Shown here: positions 61,934 through 64,000 of the stretch, piece by piece
Numbering within the stretch: the stretch's first letter is position 1
Layout of the letters: the number at the start of each line of letters is the position of its first letter
DNA from: Pseudonocardia cypriaca
GTDB taxonomy: Bacteria; Actinomycetota; Actinomycetes; Mycobacteriales; Pseudonocardiaceae
Direction: 5' to 3'
Assembly: GCF_006717045.1 (NCBI RefSeq)
Contig: NZ_VFPH01000001.1
Location: 3,596,001 to 3,660,000, forward strand
DNA length: 64,000 nucleotides
The notes under the pieces: model-generated
The model's input: the letters and a program-made list of their open reading frames with translations, nothing else
Told to the model about the DNA's origin: nothing
The model's database searches: none
Program-made: the position numbers and the translations under genes

Positions 61934-63157
61934 TTATAGCGCGCTGTCGTCAAGTACGCGACGTAGATGCTCGCCTTCATCGTGGATGATCCCGGGGATT
62001 CGATTTCCGTCTACTTCGGAGGCCGTGGACAATGCGTCGCGAATTATGCGCATTGAGCGGTTAGATGCGACCTGCAGAGTGAGTGGCCGAAGCTGTTTAA
62101 TTGTTTCCGCAGCAGCATCCCATGATCGCGACAGCGTCTGAGCTTTGAGCAGATAGGCTCGATGCAGATATTGGCTTCGCGTCTCGTGTGGAGGCGTCGC
62201 CTCTACGGAGAGTTCAAAGTGATCCAAGGCCTGACCGGTATCCCCGAGTGCTTGCCGGCACATTGCCTCGTGCCACTGAAGCTCGCGCTCGTCGATCCAC
62301 CATGCCCAAGCGGGATCTGTGGCGCTGGTTCCGTCTTCGTACAGGGAACGAGCCTCTTTGATGAGCTGCAGGGCCGATGCGTCGCCGCCCTGCGCCAGGG
62401 CACGCGCCTTGCGGATCAAGAAGAGCGCCCGCACGCGTGGAGTCAGATGATATGAACCGTCAAGAACCGAGTTCGCGATATCAAGAGCTTCGTGGGGGCG
62501 ATTGAGGAACCCAGCATGCATGCTTGCATTCTGCAGAGTAAGAAGCTCGATGCTCGTATCGCCAGCCAGACGCGTAAAATATAGCGCTTCCTGATTCATG
62601 CGGCGAACAAGATCATGCTCGTCCGCATCATAAGCAAGCCATCCAGTGATCTCGGCGAGTTCACCGGCCGTGGCGATGAGGTCTTTGCGAATGCTGGGCT
62701 GATGCGCACCCGTGCCGATGCTTTCATGGAGAGAGCGAAAGAGGCGCCCGCCAAGACGTGTGAGTTCGGCGCCCCCGTGGCGGTTATCCAGAGACACCAT
62801 TGCCTGCATTGAACTCTTGATGTCGGCCAGGTCATCATTGCCCAAGAACGTGGCCATTCGCAGTTCAAGTGGGCCGGAGCGGAGCGTGGCCGGGTCGCGA
62901 TTTGGTGCAGTGCCGGCTGTCCTGTCCGGCTCGTTACGGTGCGGATCAGGACGTAGACCGAGTTCTACCTCGGAAGCAAGGTAGAGCTCCTTGTACGCGC
63001 GTTGGTAGACAGGGCTCGGGCGGGAGATGCCACGTTCGTGTCGACGGACCATCTCAGCTGTGATGCCGATCCGTTCGGCAACCTCCTCCTGGGTGCCATG
63101 CTGAAGCCGGTATTCACGCAGGTGGGGACTGAAGGGAACACGCTTCGGGCGGGCCAT
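61934..63157 (-). CDS. XRE-family regulator with TPR-like C-terminal region
   Basis: The 407-residue protein has an N-terminal helix-turn-helix (about residues 10-65) with LREYRLQHGTQEEVAERIGITAEMVRRHERGISRPSPVYQRAY. A linker and a long array of TPR-like helices follow (HLTPRVRALFLIRKARALAQGGD, WWIDERELQWHEAMCRQALGDTGQALDHFELS). This architecture is frequent in actinobacterial regulators and in integrative elements. It is divergent from the small mobile-element gene at 63365 and heads the operon with the methyltransferase-like gene. Confidence 0.88.
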   Translation of the reverse strand: MARPKRVPFSPHLREYRLQHGTQEEVAERIGITAEMVRRHERGISRPSPVYQRAYKELYLASEVELGLRPDPHRNEPDRTAGTAPNRDPATLRSGPLELRMATFLGNDDLADIKSSMQAMVSLDNRHGGAELTRLGGRLFRSLHESIGTGAHQPSIRKDLIATAGELAEITGWLAYDADEHDLVRRMNQEALYFTRLAGDTSIELLTLQNASMHAGFLNRPHEALDIANSVLDGSYHLTPRVRALFLIRKARALAQGGDASALQLIKEARSLYEDGTSATDPAWAWWIDERELQWHEAMCRQALGDTGQALDHFELSVEATPPHETRSQYLHRAYLLKAQTLSRSWDAAAETIKQLRPLTLQVASNRSMRIIRDALSTASEVDGNRIPGIIHDEGEHLRRVLDDSAL

Positions 63158-63235
63158 GTGGTCGCTCTCCGGTCGCTCCTGGGCGGGTGATCTGAGTGTA
63201 GCGGGGACAGTGGTTGCTGCGGGGGGTTTTGGTTG

Positions 63236-63273
63236 AGGTCGCGCGAGGGGTAACTATTGGGGTTTCGCGACCT
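63236..63273. promoter_or_regulatory. Inverted repeat in the XRE/mobile-element divergent region
   Basis: AGGTCGCG (63236-63243) and CGCGACCT (63266-63273) are perfect 8-bp arms with a 22-base spacer, in the 207-bp region between the XRE regulator and the first mobile-element gene. It is a candidate operator for the XRE protein. Confidence 0.5.
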
Positions 63274-63364
63274 GGGGCACGTGGTCCTCCGATGGTCTCC
63301 TTGTAGTGCGTCCCCGACCGGAGGCGCACAACCTGCAAGTTGATCCAAAGGGAGCACAGCAGTC

Positions 63365-63706
63365 ATGAAGCTCATCCTCGACACGTCCAACACGAAGTTC
63401 CAGCTCGGTGGCGAGTTCACGCCGCGTCTGGACAAGGACGGTAACCAGCGTCGGGACAAGAGTGGTGGTACGAACCTGCCCCTGTGGGCCGCGAACCTTG
63501 TGGCCTGGTCAGACGGGACTGTTGAGACGATTCTGGTGACCGTCGCCCTCGCTGAGGCTCCGAAGGTTTCCCAGGGTCAGTACGTGTCCGTTCAGGGTCT
63601 GCAGGCGATGCCGTGGGTGCAGAACGGAAACTCTCGGGTGGCGTTTCGTGCCGATTCCATCGTTCCGACCAGCAACGGGGCCGCTCCGGCTCCGAAGGCC
63701 AGCTGA
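63365..63706 (+). CDS. Small protein of actinomycete integrative/plasmid elements
   Basis: The 113-residue product begins KLILDTSNTKFQLGGEFTPRLDKDGNQR, followed by LPLWAANLVAWSDGTVETILVTVA. This small beta-rich protein type is repeatedly found just before the transfer and replication genes of AICEs such as pSAM2-like elements. Its role is unknown. A GGGAG site lies 12 bases before the ATG. The following gene starts 40 bases downstream. Confidence 0.75.
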   Translation: MKLILDTSNTKFQLGGEFTPRLDKDGNQRRDKSGGTNLPLWAANLVAWSDGTVETILVTVALAEAPKVSQGQYVSVQGLQAMPWVQNGNSRVAFRADSIVPTSNGAAPAPKAS

Positions 63707-63746
63707 CCATCTACCGGACCTCTGGTCCACGGAAGGTAGTAGTCGC

Positions 63747-64000
63747 ATGGCCGAGACCAATGGCAAGCCGGCGACCATGCCGGAATCCGCTGAGCGGAAG
63801 GCCGACCAGTACCGGCCTGATGCCAGCACGCAGAAGGTGCATGACACGATCGCTCATTCGCTGAGTGATGTCGTGCTCGCCTCGGTTCGTGAAGCTGACA
63901 AGTTCGTGAGCTTGTTCGACTTCTACGACAAGAAGGTGACCCTCGGGGTCCGTTACGGGCACCTGGTCGATGCGGCCGAGTGTCTGGAGATCGCCCTGAC
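63747..64000 (+). CDS. Partial gene of actinomycete integrative element (runs off the window)
   Basis: From ATG 63747 the frame is open for 84 codons to the window end. The visible N-terminus is hydrophilic (AETNGKPATMPESAERKADQYRPDAS), followed by a helical SLSDVVLASVREADKFVSLFDFYDKK. Similar small proteins follow the preceding gene type in AICEs. The 3' end, and any transfer (FtsK-like), replication and integrase genes, would lie to the right. Confidence 0.6.
   Translation, partial: MAETNGKPATMPESAERKADQYRPDASTQKVHDTIAHSLSDVVLASVREADKFVSLFDFYDKKVTLGVRYGHLVDAAECLEIAL

Overview
The window is very GC-rich (roughly 70% or more over most of its length). It is dense with overlapping ATGA, GTGA and TGATG gene junctions, makes heavy use of GTG and some TTG starts, and carries many TetR and LuxR-type regulators. 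Together this points to an actinomycete chromosome, most likely of the Pseudonocardiaceae. That assignment is an inference from gene content and style; no rRNA or tRNA gene was seen.

Left part (1-15.3 kb). The window opens with a nine-gene plus-strand operon: a family 5 binding lipoprotein, two permeases, MurQ, AnmK, two ABC ATPases and an AmiE-like serine hydrolase. It reads as a system that imports cell-wall muropeptides and converts their MurNAc and anhydro-MurNAc to GlcNAc-6-phosphate. A 75-bp palindromic element sits in frame in the 5' end of murQ. After it come an aldo/keto reductase with its divergent TetR regulator and tandem operators, a NarL-type two-component system, a small membrane protein, and an MFS exporter with a small partner protein and a divergent TetR regulator.

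Phenylacetate block (15.3-24.6 kb). Minus-strand paaABCDE (phenylacetyl-CoA epoxidase), an acetyltransferase, a PaaR-like TetR regulator and an enoyl-CoA hydratase face plus-strand paaZ and paaK. Similar operator-like sites lie in front of both transcription units.

Middle (24.6-46.8 kb). This is a mixture of mostly single genes or pairs: a questin oxidase-like protein, an NYN/LOTUS RNase-like protein, thioredoxin, an ornithine cyclodeaminase-family enzyme, a methyltransferase divergent from an FAD monooxygenase with a double operator between them, a large LAL regulator beside the remnant of another, a secreted arabinanase, a PEP mutase/isocitrate lyase-family enzyme, an ECF sigma/anti-sigma pair, a chimeric TPR-TetR open frame, MauE plus a DsbA-like protein, two MFS transporters, a polysaccharide-type flippase, a GMC oxidoreductase and an NmrA-type oxidoreductase.

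Non-coding repeat island (46.8-48.1 kb). No credible gene is present. It holds a pair of about 220-bp inverted copies and two 15-bp-stem hairpins that have changed in a compensatory way.

Right part (48.1-57.7 kb). A metallo-beta-lactamase-fold protein is followed by the complete heterotetrameric sarcosine oxidase operon soxBDAG, an alpha/beta hydrolase, a DUF47-Pit phosphate transporter pair, and an N-acyl-D-amino acid deacylase-like gene broken by one frameshift.

Low-GC island and start of a mobile element (57.7-64 kb). Base composition drops to about 50% over two genes of unknown role (one perhaps Ntn-hydrolase-like) and falls less strongly over a short RsmA/Erm-like methyltransferase in an operon with an XRE-TPR regulator. 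At the right edge are two small genes typical of actinomycete integrative conjugative elements; the second runs off the window.
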